Assembly (NCBI GenBank): GCA_963822145.1
Contig: CAWGGG010000004.1
Span: 806,001 to 870,000 of the forward strand
Direction: 5' to 3'
DNA length: 64,000 nt
Source of the DNA: UBA5072 sp963822145
GTDB lineage: Bacteria > Bacteroidota > Bacteroidia > Bacteroidales > UBA10428
Of this stretch, positions 43,110 through 52,179 are shown piece by piece (the stretch's first letter is position 1; each line of letters begins with the position of its first letter). Made by a program: the position numbers and the translations under genes. Below the pieces are notes generated by a model. The model saw only the letters and a list, made by a program, of their open reading frames with translations, had not been told where the DNA came from and made no database searches.

Positions 43110-44873
43110 TTAACTATCGCGCTTATCCTGCATCAATAATTGCACGGCGTTCTCCATGGAACCGGCCCTGATGATCCTTCCGCCGTTGATAAAATAAATC
43201 TCGTCGGCATTTTCAATGGTATTCAGACGGTGTGCAATGATGATGCGGGTGGTAGTATCCGGAAGTTTTTTCAATATCGATTCAAGCTGTTGTTCAGTGA
43301 CCGTATCAATATTGGCAGTAGCCTCATCCAGGATCAGTACTTCAGGTTTGCGCAACACCGCCCGCATAAAGGCGATCAGTTGCTTCTGTCCCAGGCTGAT
43401 CGTTTCCCCGCTGTTCAGCACCTTTGTTTCCAGGCCATCCTCGAAGCGGTTCAACAGGCTTTCCAGTCCAGCCTCCCGGATGACCCCGGTCAGTTCTTCC
43501 AGGGACAAGTCTGTAAAAGATTCATTACCGTAAAGGATGTTTTCACGGACTGTCCCTGTAAATAAAAAGGGCTCCTGTAAAATGAATCCAATTTTACCGG
43601 AACGCTCTTCGGGTGCATAGGAGCGCAGGTCCCTGCCGTTCAGCAGCACCAGTCCCCTGGTAGGGTCATATAATCGGGCAATTAGCGACGCTGTTGTGGT
43701 TTTTCCACCACCTGTGGGACCTACAAAGGCATAGGTCTTTCCTTTCTCCAGTTCAAAGCTGACCCTGTGCAGCACTTCCCGGCCATTGGGATAACTGAAT
43801 GAAACCTTTAATAATGAAACGGAAGCATTGTCGCAAGGCTCCGGTTGTGGCCCGATGGTGACCAGATTGGATTCCAGGGAAAGAATATGCGAGATCCGGT
43901 CCCAGCCTGCCAGAGCGATCTGGAAGTTAGTCCACAGGGCAGCAAGCTGCCGCAGGGGATTATAAAAATTACTGATGTAAGATAAGAAACTGATCAGGAG
44001 GCCGACCGTGAATCGACCAGTACTGATCAGGTATATACCGAAAGACAGCACGATCAGCTGCCCGATGCTGGAAAAGAAACCATATACCGGAATGAACAGG
44101 TTGTTTGCCAATCCCGTTTTGATGGATAGCCTGAAGTTCTTTTCATTGACCTCATCAAAACGGTCCCTGAAATAATTGCGCCTGTTGTAGGCAATTACCA
44201 CTTTGAAATTGGCAAGACTCTCCTGGATCTCTGCACTCAGGTTTCCGGTGCTGGCCAGACTGTCAGCATTTCTTTTCTTCACCCAGGGAGAAACGAACCG
44301 TGTGAACAACAGCAGCACCACTGCAGGTATCAGGGCTGTTGCACCAAGGGGAAGGTTGATCGAAACCAGAAAGATCCCGGCACCGATCATGATGAAAATA
44401 CTGCCGATAAATTGCATCAGTGATTGTGAAAAAAACTGGTTCAGTTTATCAGTATCATTATTGATTCTCGAGATCAGGTCACCCGCTTTGTTTTCATTGA
44501 AGAAAGCAACCGGCAGTTCCTGCAGTTTGATGAAAATGGCATTCCGCAGTTTGTAGAGGACACGCTGTCCAACCCCGCCCATCAATTTGGTTTGCAGGTA
44601 GCTGGTCACAAGTGAAATTACGTACATGCCCAGCAGGATTCCCGAAAAGACCAAAACACCCTGATATTGCCTGGTTTGCACGTAAGTATCAATGGTATAA
44701 CCTATCATCAGGGGTCCGATCAGCGTCAGCGATGAATGTATTAAAATGGTGGAAAGGGCGAGAATAAGACTCCTTTTCTCATCCGACAGGATCACAAGCA
44801 GTTTTCCCAGAGCAGCGAAAGTATTTGTTTCCTTCTTTACCCCAGTATTTCCGGTGTTAAGCTTGTAGGTCAT
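43110..44873 (-). CDS. ABC exporter half-transporter (heterodimer subunit, canonical Walker B)
   Basis: A 587-residue half-transporter from the ATG at 44873: six membrane helices, then an ATPase domain with Walker A FVGPTGGGKTT, Walker B VLILDEATANID and H-loop IIAHRLNT, all intact. Its signature is ISLGQKQL, off the LSGGQ consensus. The partner gene just upstream has the opposite pattern, so the two should form a heterodimer with one active and one degenerate site, as in TM287/288 or BmrCD. The longer frame to 44993 would overlap the partner by 137 bp and is unlikely. The substrate is unknown; lipids and drugs are typical. Confidence 0.9.
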   Translation of the reverse strand: MTYKLNTGNTGVKKETNTFAALGKLLVILSDEKRSLILALSTILIHSSLTLIGPLMIGYTIDTYVQTRQYQGVLVFSGILLGMYVISLVTSYLQTKLMGGVGQRVLYKLRNAIFIKLQELPVAFFNENKAGDLISRINNDTDKLNQFFSQSLMQFIGSIFIMIGAGIFLVSINLPLGATALIPAVVLLLFTRFVSPWVKKRNADSLASTGNLSAEIQESLANFKVVIAYNRRNYFRDRFDEVNEKNFRLSIKTGLANNLFIPVYGFFSSIGQLIVLSFGIYLISTGRFTVGLLISFLSYISNFYNPLRQLAALWTNFQIALAGWDRISHILSLESNLVTIGPQPEPCDNASVSLLKVSFSYPNGREVLHRVSFELEKGKTYAFVGPTGGGKTTTASLIARLYDPTRGLVLLNGRDLRSYAPEERSGKIGFILQEPFLFTGTVRENILYGNESFTDLSLEELTGVIREAGLESLLNRFEDGLETKVLNSGETISLGQKQLIAFMRAVLRKPEVLILDEATANIDTVTEQQLESILKKLPDTTTRIIIAHRLNTIENADEIYFINGGRIIRAGSMENAVQLLMQDKRDS

Positions 44874-46611
44874 AATGACTGGTACTGCGTTGTGAGTTAT
44901 AGATCTGAACATATTCGGGACAGCTCTGGAGCAAAGAGTCATGAGTTCCGGCAGCGATAATCTCACTTTCCATGAGCAGGATAATCTGTTCAAAGTGTTC
45001 TACAGGTGCAATTTTCTGGGTGACGGTAAGGATGGTTATGCCCGGGTAATTATTTATGATGTTATCCATGATCTTTCGTTCCGTCCGCTTGTCCACTCTG
45101 GCTGTAAAATCGTCCAGCAATAGAATGCTCGGATTCAGTGCCAGTGCCCTGGCAAGCATGATACGCTGCTTCTGTCCTCCTGATAAACTGGTTCCGCGCT
45201 CAGATACCACTGTATTTAATTTTTCGGGAAGCGAATCAATGAAATTCTTTAATTCGGCAGTTGCTATGGCTTTTTCCAACATTTCCTCCGAAATATGCCC
45301 GCTGAAAGCAATATTCTCCCGAAGGCTGAGGTTGAAAAGTATGCTGTCCTGGAAAACAAAGCCTATCTGCCTGTAAAAAACATCTTTTCTGAAATCCTGG
45401 ATGGAACGTCCATCAAAAAGCACTTCTCCGGAGTTCGGTTTGATCAGTCCTGTCAGCAAATACAGCAATTGGGTTTTCCCGGCTGCAGTAGGGCCAATAA
45501 TTGCGGTTTTTGAACCCGGCTGTATTTCCAGATCGACATGCTGAAGGGCAGGTTTTTCCTGGTAGCTGACCGTGACCTGTTTCATGATTATATGACCGGT
45601 CAAATACCCTTCATAAGTACCGGTCTCATAAGTTTCCGGTGCGCCAAGAACTTCCTGTACCCTTTGGTAAGAAGCTGTTGCCTGTGCGATGATATTGCTC
45701 ATAAATCCGATGATCAGGATCGGGAAGATCAGGAGAGAGATATAACTGTTAAAAGCTGCAAAATTTCCCAGTGTCATGGTTCCTGAAATTACAAAATGTC
45801 CGCCCAACGCCAGGACAGTAAGCATGGCCAGATTACTGACAAAAGTGATAACGGGTATCAGGGCAGCAAAAAGGGCAAGGATAGATAGACCCAGGTCACG
45901 GGAAGCTGAATTGGCATTTAGAAATTTCCGGTATTCCTGTTGCTGTGAATTAAGGACCCTGATAAGCGTAGAACCCAGGATGCTCTCGTTGATCACTTTG
46001 TTCAGCCAGTCGATCACCTCACGGCTCTTTTTAAACAATACCCTTACCTTGCGCAACATGATAAAAAAGGAACCACCGATGACCGGAATGATGACCAGTA
46101 CGGCCAGGGCAAGTTTCCAGTTGATCGACATCAGCATGGCACTTGCACCAAGAATGATAAATGCCGAAGAGATAATGGAGACTATAGCCTGTGAAACAAA
46201 CATCTTCACAGAATCAATATCAGAGGTAAGGTTGGTCAGCAGTTTGGAGGGATTGGCCTGTAAAACATAAGCAAATGATTGCTGCGAAATTTTATCCGAC
46301 ACCCTCTTTCTCAGATCCCGGGCAGCCCTTTCCGAAGTGTAGGTTTGCACTACGCCCTGCAGGTAGGTAAAAATGAAAATGAAAAAGGCTGCTGCGAGGA
46401 ATTGAATGACTGTTCCGGTGAGCATGAAACCGCCGCTGTCATATGCATCAATGCTCCGTGAAATGATGAGGGGTATGAACAGGTTTATGCCATTGCTGAT
46501 CAGGGCAAACAAAACAAGTAGCAGTACCATACCCCGGTAAGGGATTAACAAGCTGAAAATGGAAGTTTTACCATTTGTATTGCCATCTCGCTTTCCCGGA
46601 GCCTTGATCAT
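44857..46611 (-). CDS. ABC exporter half-transporter (heterodimer subunit, degenerate site)
   Basis: A 584-residue half-transporter with six membrane helices and an ATPase domain: Walker A IIGPTAAGKT, canonical signature LSGGQKQRIML, Walker B ILLLDDFTARVD with Asp in place of the catalytic Glu, and a Gln (VTQKIA) where the H-loop His is expected. These changes mark the non-hydrolysing site of a heterodimeric exporter. The next gene overlaps its end by 17 bases, so synthesis is coupled. Expression probably starts just before 46611; no strong promoter is visible there. Confidence 0.9.
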   Translation of the reverse strand: MIKAPGKRDGNTNGKTSIFSLLIPYRGMVLLLVLFALISNGINLFIPLIISRSIDAYDSGGFMLTGTVIQFLAAAFFIFIFTYLQGVVQTYTSERAARDLRKRVSDKISQQSFAYVLQANPSKLLTNLTSDIDSVKMFVSQAIVSIISSAFIILGASAMLMSINWKLALAVLVIIPVIGGSFFIMLRKVRVLFKKSREVIDWLNKVINESILGSTLIRVLNSQQQEYRKFLNANSASRDLGLSILALFAALIPVITFVSNLAMLTVLALGGHFVISGTMTLGNFAAFNSYISLLIFPILIIGFMSNIIAQATASYQRVQEVLGAPETYETGTYEGYLTGHIIMKQVTVSYQEKPALQHVDLEIQPGSKTAIIGPTAAGKTQLLYLLTGLIKPNSGEVLFDGRSIQDFRKDVFYRQIGFVFQDSILFNLSLRENIAFSGHISEEMLEKAIATAELKNFIDSLPEKLNTVVSERGTSLSGGQKQRIMLARALALNPSILLLDDFTARVDKRTERKIMDNIINNYPGITILTVTQKIAPVEHFEQIILLMESEIIAAGTHDSLLQSCPEYVQIYNSQRSTSHYDLQA

Positions 46612-46694
46612 CGTTAAATCTTAGTGAGGAAAGTGCAAAGAAACAACAAAAGTTGGTTCGATATAATTTCTGCCAATCAATTTGATTATTTAAA

Positions 46695-46722
46695 TTGCAG
46701 TCAGAATACCTGAATATCTTTA
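46695..46722 (+). promoter_or_regulatory. candidate carB promoter (TTG, 17 bp, TATCTTTA)
   Basis: TTG at 46695-46697 is followed after 17 bp by TATCTTTA at 46715-46722, one base off TAnnTTTG, 28 bp before the carB ATG. Confidence 0.35.
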
Positions 46723-46750
46723 CAGAACCTTTCTTAACCAACTCAGACCA

Positions 46751-49700
46751 ATGGCGAAAATTAAGGATATCAATAAAGTGCTGATCATCGGATCAGGGCC
46801 GATCATCATAGGGCAGGCCTGTGAATTTGACTACTCAGGGACCCAGGCCTGTAAAGCTTTACGGGCACTGGGATACAAAATTGTTCTGGTGAATTCCAAT
46901 CCGGCTACTATTATGACTGATCCTGGCATGGCCGATGCCACCTATATTGAACCCCTGAATGAATATGCACTCACTGAAATCATAAGGAAGGAAAGACCTG
47001 ATGCACTGCTTCCGAACCTGGGCGGACAAACCGGTTTGAATTTATCTTCACTGCTTGCTAAAAAGGGGATACTGGAAAAATACCAGGTGAAGATCATCGG
47101 TGTGAACATCGATGCCATTGAAAGAGGCGAGGACCGTGTTGCCTTTAAGGAAACCATGAACCGCCTGGGTATTGAAATGCCCAAAAGTACTGCTGTGAAC
47201 AATGTGGAAGATGCAGAAAGAATTGCAGAGGACCTGGGATACCCGGTGGTGATCAGGCCGGCCTATACCATGGGGGGGACCGGCGGCGGCCTGGTTTATA
47301 ACGTGGAAGAGTTGCAAACAGTCGTCAGCCGGGGTTTATCGGCTAGCATTGTGAATCAGGTATTGGTGGAAGAATCAGTCCTGGGATGGGAAGAACTGGA
47401 GTTGGAGGTGGTAAGAGATGCCAAAAATCAGATGATCACCGTGTGTTTTATTGAGAACGTGGATGCCATGGGCGTGCACACAGGTGATTCTTTCTGCACT
47501 GCCCCTATGCTGACCATTTCGCCTGAGTTACAGCGACGTCTTCAGAAATACTCCTATGATATTGTCGAGGCTATTGAAGTCATCGGTGGCACCAATGTAC
47601 AGTTTGCCCATGATCCCGGAACAGGACGGGTGGTCGTTATTGAAATCAATCCGCGTACATCACGTTCTTCGGCGCTGGCTTCGAAGGCCACCGGGTTTCC
47701 GATCGCCTATGTCTCTTCGCTGCTTGCTGGAGGGATGACGCTGGATGAAATTCCTTACTGGCGCAGCGGAACCCTGGATAAGTATACACCGTCGGGAGAT
47801 TATATAGTGGTGAAATTTGCTCGCTGGGCTTTTGAGAAGTTTGAAGGCCTGGAGGATAAACTGGGCACCCAGATGCATGCCGTGGGTGAAGTGATGAGCC
47901 TAGGTAAAAACTATAAGGAGGCCTTGCAGAAAGCCATCCGCTCGCTGGAGATAGGTCGCTATGGCCTGGGTTTTGCCCGGGACTTCAACCGGAAATCCCT
48001 GGAGGAGCTGCTCATTCTCCTCAACCATCCGTCGAGCGAAAGACAGTTTATTATGTATGAAGCATTGCGCAAGGGGGCCAGTGTTGAGGACCTTTCCAGA
48101 AGAACATACATCAAGGCCTGGTTTATTGAACAAATGAAAGAACTGGTGGAACTGGAAGAAAAGCTGCTGGCCTGCAAAGGATCATTACCGGATGCACTTT
48201 TCCTGGAGGCTAAAAGAAACGGATTTGCCGATCTGTATCTATCCCGCCTGCTGGAGGTTCCTGAAAAGGCAATCCGGGACAGACGCATCAGCCTGGGGCT
48301 GACTGAAGCATGGGAGCCCGTGCCGGTAAGCGGTGTGGAAAATGCAGCTTACTATTACTCCACCTATAACGCTCCGGACCAGGTTCAGGTCAGCAAACGG
48401 AAAAAGATCATGGTCCTGGGCGGGGGCCCTAACAGAATCGGACAGGGTATCGAATTCGATTATTGCTGTGTTCATGCCGCATTTGCCATCCGGGAGGCCG
48501 GCTATGAGTCCATTATGGTGAATTGCAATCCCGAAACCGTATCTACCGATTATGATACCTCGGATAAGCTCTATTTTGAACCACTGACGGCTGAGGATGT
48601 CCTGAGCATTTATCATAAGGAAAAACCGGAAGGTGTTGTAGTTCAGTTTGGCGGACAAACCCCGCTGAACCTGGCAAAAGAACTATCTGAAGCCGGGGTG
48701 CAGATCCTGGGGACAACTCCTGAAACCATCGATCTTGCAGAAGACCGTGACCGTTTCCGGCATGTTATGGAAAAACTTGGAATTCCGCAACCCGAATCCG
48801 GCATGGCAAGTAACCTGCAGCAAGCCCTTGTAATTGCTACCAGGATCGGTTATCCACTGATGGTGAGACCCTCTTACGTGCTAGGTGGCAGGGCCATGAA
48901 GATCATTCTGGACGAAACCATGCTGGAACAATATGTTGCAGCGGCAGTGGGCGTATCCCCCGACAGACCCTTATTGCTTGATAAATTCCTCGAAGACGCC
49001 ATCGAAGCAGAGGCCGATGCCATTTCCGATGGGAAAGATGCTTTTGTACCGGTTGTCATGCAACATATTGAATATGCCGGTATCCATTCCGGTGATTCGG
49101 CATGCGTTATACCACCTGTAATCATCCCTGAGAAACACATCAGTACTATCAAGGAATATACCCGGAAAATCGCCGTTGAACTGAACGTGGTGGGATTGAT
49201 GAATATTCAATATGCCATTTTTGAGGATACGGTGTATATTCTTGAAGCCAATCCCCGTGCCTCCCGCACGGTACCCCTGGTTTCCAAGGTCTGCAATATT
49301 TCCATGGCCACAATAGCCACCCAGTTGCTGCTGGGAAAGAAGCTTTCCGATTTCAATCTTAAGGAACAGCATTTCAGTCATTTTGGTGTGAAAGAGGCAG
49401 TTTTTCCTTTCAATATGTTTCCCAGTGTAGACCCGCTGCTGGGGCCTGAAATGCGTTCCACGGGCGAAGTATTGGGACTGGCATCATCCTATGGCATGGC
49501 CTTTTTCAAATCGCAGGAAGCTACACAAACCAGTCTGCCGATCGAAGGAACGGTCCTCATCACCATTGCCGATCGCGATAAGGAGAAAATAGTACAGGTA
49601 GCCCGCAATTTCAAGGAAATGCAATTCAGAATCCTGGCTACTGCAGGGACTCTTCACTTTCTGAACGCGCAAGGTATAGAAGCTGAGCCTATTAAAAAGA

Positions 49701-49951
49701 TTTATGAAGGCCGGCCCAATATAGTGGACGCTATTAAAAACGGGGAGATCAACCTGGTGATCAATACACCTGCCGGAAAACTGAGTGAATACGACGATTC
49801 TTACATCAGGAAAAACGCGATCCGGTATAAAGTGCCTTACATTACGACCACTTCTGCTGCTCTCGCTGCCACCAGGGGCATCAAGGAAAGACGGAAGGGG
49901 GGCTACCAGGTAAAGTCGCTTCAGGAATACCACCGCGAAATCAGGGAATAA
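46751..49951 (+). CDS. carB: carbamoyl-phosphate synthase large subunit
   Basis: A full-length 1,066-residue CarB, which makes carbamoyl phosphate from bicarbonate, ammonia and two ATP for arginine and pyrimidine synthesis. Both duplicated halves are clear: the N-terminal ATP-grasp (IGSGPIIIGQACEFDYSG, VRPAYTMGGTGGG, EINPRTSRSSALASKATG) and the second (LGGGPNRIGQGIEFDYCC, VRPSYVLGGRAM, EANPRASRTVPLVSKV), ending in an MGS-like allosteric domain. The small subunit gene carA, often adjacent, is not in this window. carB starts a new plus-strand unit, divergent from the ABC exporter. Confidence 0.97.
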   Translation: MAKIKDINKVLIIGSGPIIIGQACEFDYSGTQACKALRALGYKIVLVNSNPATIMTDPGMADATYIEPLNEYALTEIIRKERPDALLPNLGGQTGLNLSSLLAKKGILEKYQVKIIGVNIDAIERGEDRVAFKETMNRLGIEMPKSTAVNNVEDAERIAEDLGYPVVIRPAYTMGGTGGGLVYNVEELQTVVSRGLSASIVNQVLVEESVLGWEELELEVVRDAKNQMITVCFIENVDAMGVHTGDSFCTAPMLTISPELQRRLQKYSYDIVEAIEVIGGTNVQFAHDPGTGRVVVIEINPRTSRSSALASKATGFPIAYVSSLLAGGMTLDEIPYWRSGTLDKYTPSGDYIVVKFARWAFEKFEGLEDKLGTQMHAVGEVMSLGKNYKEALQKAIRSLEIGRYGLGFARDFNRKSLEELLILLNHPSSERQFIMYEALRKGASVEDLSRRTYIKAWFIEQMKELVELEEKLLACKGSLPDALFLEAKRNGFADLYLSRLLEVPEKAIRDRRISLGLTEAWEPVPVSGVENAAYYYSTYNAPDQVQVSKRKKIMVLGGGPNRIGQGIEFDYCCVHAAFAIREAGYESIMVNCNPETVSTDYDTSDKLYFEPLTAEDVLSIYHKEKPEGVVVQFGGQTPLNLAKELSEAGVQILGTTPETIDLAEDRDRFRHVMEKLGIPQPESGMASNLQQALVIATRIGYPLMVRPSYVLGGRAMKIILDETMLEQYVAAAVGVSPDRPLLLDKFLEDAIEAEADAISDGKDAFVPVVMQHIEYAGIHSGDSACVIPPVIIPEKHISTIKEYTRKIAVELNVVGLMNIQYAIFEDTVYILEANPRASRTVPLVSKVCNISMATIATQLLLGKKLSDFNLKEQHFSHFGVKEAVFPFNMFPSVDPLLGPEMRSTGEVLGLASSYGMAFFKSQEATQTSLPIEGTVLITIADRDKEKIVQVARNFKEMQFRILATAGTLHFLNAQGIEAEPIKKIYEGRPNIVDAIKNGEINLVINTPAGKLSEYDDSYIRKNAIRYKVPYITTTSAALAATRGIKERRKGGYQVKSLQEYHREIRE

Positions 49952-50076
49952 TCGGATACGCTGATAAATCCTGCCATTGCCGGCTATTTTTACTATTCAG
50001 GAATTATTTACCTTTGCAGGCTTTTTGACCGGTAAGAGCTGGTTTTGATGACCGGTATAATAAAATTCTTCTTACT

Positions 50077-51687
50077 ATGATAACAGTATCTGATCTGTCG
50101 GTTCAGTTTGGCAAGCGTATTCTTTTCCAGGATGTAAACCTGAATTTTACCTCCGGAAATTGTTATGGCATTATCGGCGCGAACGGTGCAGGCAAATCCA
50201 CGTTTATGAAAATGCTATACGGGGAGGTGGAAAGCAGGACAGGGTCTGTGACTTTCGGCCAGGGAGAGCGACTTTCCGTATTGAAGCAGAACCATTTTGA
50301 ATTCAATGACTGCCTGGTGCTGGATACCGTCCTGATGGGTCATTCCCAGCTCTGGAATATCATGAAGGAAAAGGAGCACATGTATGCTAAAGAGGATTTT
50401 TCTGAAAAGGATGGGATCAGGGCCTCGGAACTGGAGGAAGTCTTCAATGAACTGGATGGCTGGAACGCGGAAAATCAGGCTGCTGAATTGCTTAGTGGCC
50501 TTGGCATTGGTGAAGAATTGCATCACCGGTATATGAAAGATCTGAAAGGAAAGGAAAAAGTCAAGGTATTGCTGGCCCAGGCCCTATTTGGCAAGCCTGA
50601 TAACCTGCTGCTGGATGAGCCTACCAATGATCTCGACCTGGAAACCGTGAACTGGCTTGAGAATTACCTGGCTGAATTTAGTCATACTGTTCTGGTGGTC
50701 TCACACGACCGTCATTTCCTGGACGCCATCTGCACACACATCGTGGATATAGACTTTGGCAAAATACAGCTTTTTGCAGGCAATTATACGTTCTGGTATG
50801 AATCCAGCCAGCTGGCACTGAGGCAGCAACTGGCGCAGAACAAAAAAGCCGAGGAAAAGAAAAAGGAATTGCAGGAGTTTATTGCACGGTTCAGCGCTAA
50901 TGTTTCCAAATCCAAGCAAACAACAAGCCGGAAAAAAATGATCGAGAAGCTGAATATAGAGGAGATCAGGCCCTCAACACGAAAATATCCCGGCATTATC
51001 TTCACCCCGGGGCGTGAACCGGGAAACAACATTTTAACGGTGAAGGGACTCAGCAGACGTGCAGAGGGTAAATACCTTTTCAAAGATCTTCATTTTACCG
51101 TGCATAAAAACGATAAGATCGTATTTCTGTCAAGGGATTCAAGGGCCATGACAGCTTTGTTTGAAATCATCAAGGGACATGAACAGCCCGACAGCGGTTC
51201 CTTTGAATGGGGGCAGACCATTGTAAAGGCATACCTGCCCCTGGAAAACGAGAAGTTTTTTGAAAAAGATATTACGCTGCTGGATTGGCTGGCGCAGTTC
51301 TCTGAAGATACCAGTGAACTCTACCTGCGAGGATACCTGGGAAAGATGCTTTTTTCGGGCGAAGATATTTTCAAGAAAGCCCCTGTACTTTCGGGCGGGG
51401 AAAAGATGCGCTGCATGATAGCCCGCATGATGATCCGCAATGCCAATGTCATGTTGCTGGATTCACCCACCAACCACCTTGATCTTGAGTCGATCCAGGC
51501 ATTCAATAATACCCTTATCAAATTCAAAGGCAACATACTGATGTCATCGCATGACCATGCCTTTATTCAAACAGTGTGCAACCGGATCATTGAAATTGGT
51601 CCCAGGGGCATGATCGACAAACAGATGCAATATGACGACTACAGCTCAGATGAACAACTGCTGGAGAAAAGAGAAGCCTTGTATTAA
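50077..51687 (+). CDS. ABC-F family ATPase with one degenerate nucleotide site
   Basis: A 536-residue soluble protein with two ABC domains and no membrane segment, the layout of ABC-F translation factors (YkpA/YbiT-like). Domain 1 has Walker A GANGAGKST (34-42) and Walker B LLLDEPTNDLD, but its signature reads LKGKEKVKV. Domain 2 keeps the signature LSGGEKMRC, but its Walker A is replaced by FLSRDSRAM (near 350) and its Walker B ends LLDSPTNHLD, with Ser for the catalytic Glu. One composite site is therefore complete and the other lost. A charged linker (about 248-300) lies between the domains. It probably binds the ribosome E site. Confidence 0.9.
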   Translation: MITVSDLSVQFGKRILFQDVNLNFTSGNCYGIIGANGAGKSTFMKMLYGEVESRTGSVTFGQGERLSVLKQNHFEFNDCLVLDTVLMGHSQLWNIMKEKEHMYAKEDFSEKDGIRASELEEVFNELDGWNAENQAAELLSGLGIGEELHHRYMKDLKGKEKVKVLLAQALFGKPDNLLLDEPTNDLDLETVNWLENYLAEFSHTVLVVSHDRHFLDAICTHIVDIDFGKIQLFAGNYTFWYESSQLALRQQLAQNKKAEEKKKELQEFIARFSANVSKSKQTTSRKKMIEKLNIEEIRPSTRKYPGIIFTPGREPGNNILTVKGLSRRAEGKYLFKDLHFTVHKNDKIVFLSRDSRAMTALFEIIKGHEQPDSGSFEWGQTIVKAYLPLENEKFFEKDITLLDWLAQFSEDTSELYLRGYLGKMLFSGEDIFKKAPVLSGGEKMRCMIARMMIRNANVMLLDSPTNHLDLESIQAFNNTLIKFKGNILMSSHDHAFIQTVCNRIIEIGPRGMIDKQMQYDDYSSDEQLLEKREALY

Positions 51688-51734
51688 ACCGCGCCAGGTA
51701 TCATCCGGAATTATCAAAAAAAATTAGAATTTTC

Positions 51735-51783
51735 TTGCAGGATTAAAAAATCATTGTATATTTGTACTAGTATTATAATACAA
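51735..51783 (+). promoter_or_regulatory. promoter and overlapping 30-bp palindrome of the GntR-slipin pair
   Basis: TTG (51735-51737), 19 bp and TATATTTG (51757-51764) form a consensus Bacteroidota promoter. A palindrome at 51754-51783 covers the -7 box: outer arms TTGTAT and ATACAA, core TACTAGTA on the same axis, with 11 of 15 base pairs matching. The GntR gene starts 15 bp downstream. This is a likely autoregulatory operator. Confidence 0.6.
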
Positions 51784-51798
51784 CATATCTATACTACA

Positions 51799-52179
51799 AT
51801 GATAAAATTTATCCTCGATCCCAAGGCGGGAACGCCCTTTTACCGGCAAATCATCGACCAGATAAAGTTTGGCATTGCGTCTGGCAAATTGTCGGTGGGG
51901 GAGCAGCTTCCCACAGTCAGGTCTCTGGCAGTAGAATTAAAAGTAAACCTGAATACAGTTGCCAAGGCCTATAAAGAACTCGAAATCCAGAATATTCTGG
52001 AAACCTACCAGGGTACCGGCACTTTTATCAATAAAAGTGAAATTGATCTGTCGGAAAAGGAAAAGCAGATCAAGATCCAGGAAATCTGCCGGGAATTTAT
52101 GACCATAGCCTTCACCTATGGATTTACCATTGACCAGATTGTTTATGAACTTAAAAATCAAAAAGAAAATGAAAACTAA
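51799..52179 (+). CDS. YtrA-type GntR family transcriptional regulator
   Basis: A 126-residue regulator: an N-terminal winged helix-turn-helix of GntR type (FYRQIIDQIKFGIASGKLSV, LPTVRSLAVELKVNLNTVAK, GTGTFINKSE) and a short helical tail of about 45 residues with no ligand-binding domain, which places it in the small YtrA subfamily. I use the ATG at 51799 because the longer frame begins inside the palindrome and promoter. YtrA-type regulators usually repress their own operon, often one encoding membrane proteins. The slipin gene overlaps its end by 11 bases. Confidence 0.9.
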   Translation: MIKFILDPKAGTPFYRQIIDQIKFGIASGKLSVGEQLPTVRSLAVELKVNLNTVAKAYKELEIQNILETYQGTGTFINKSEIDLSEKEKQIKIQEICREFMTIAFTYGFTIDQIVYELKNQKENEN

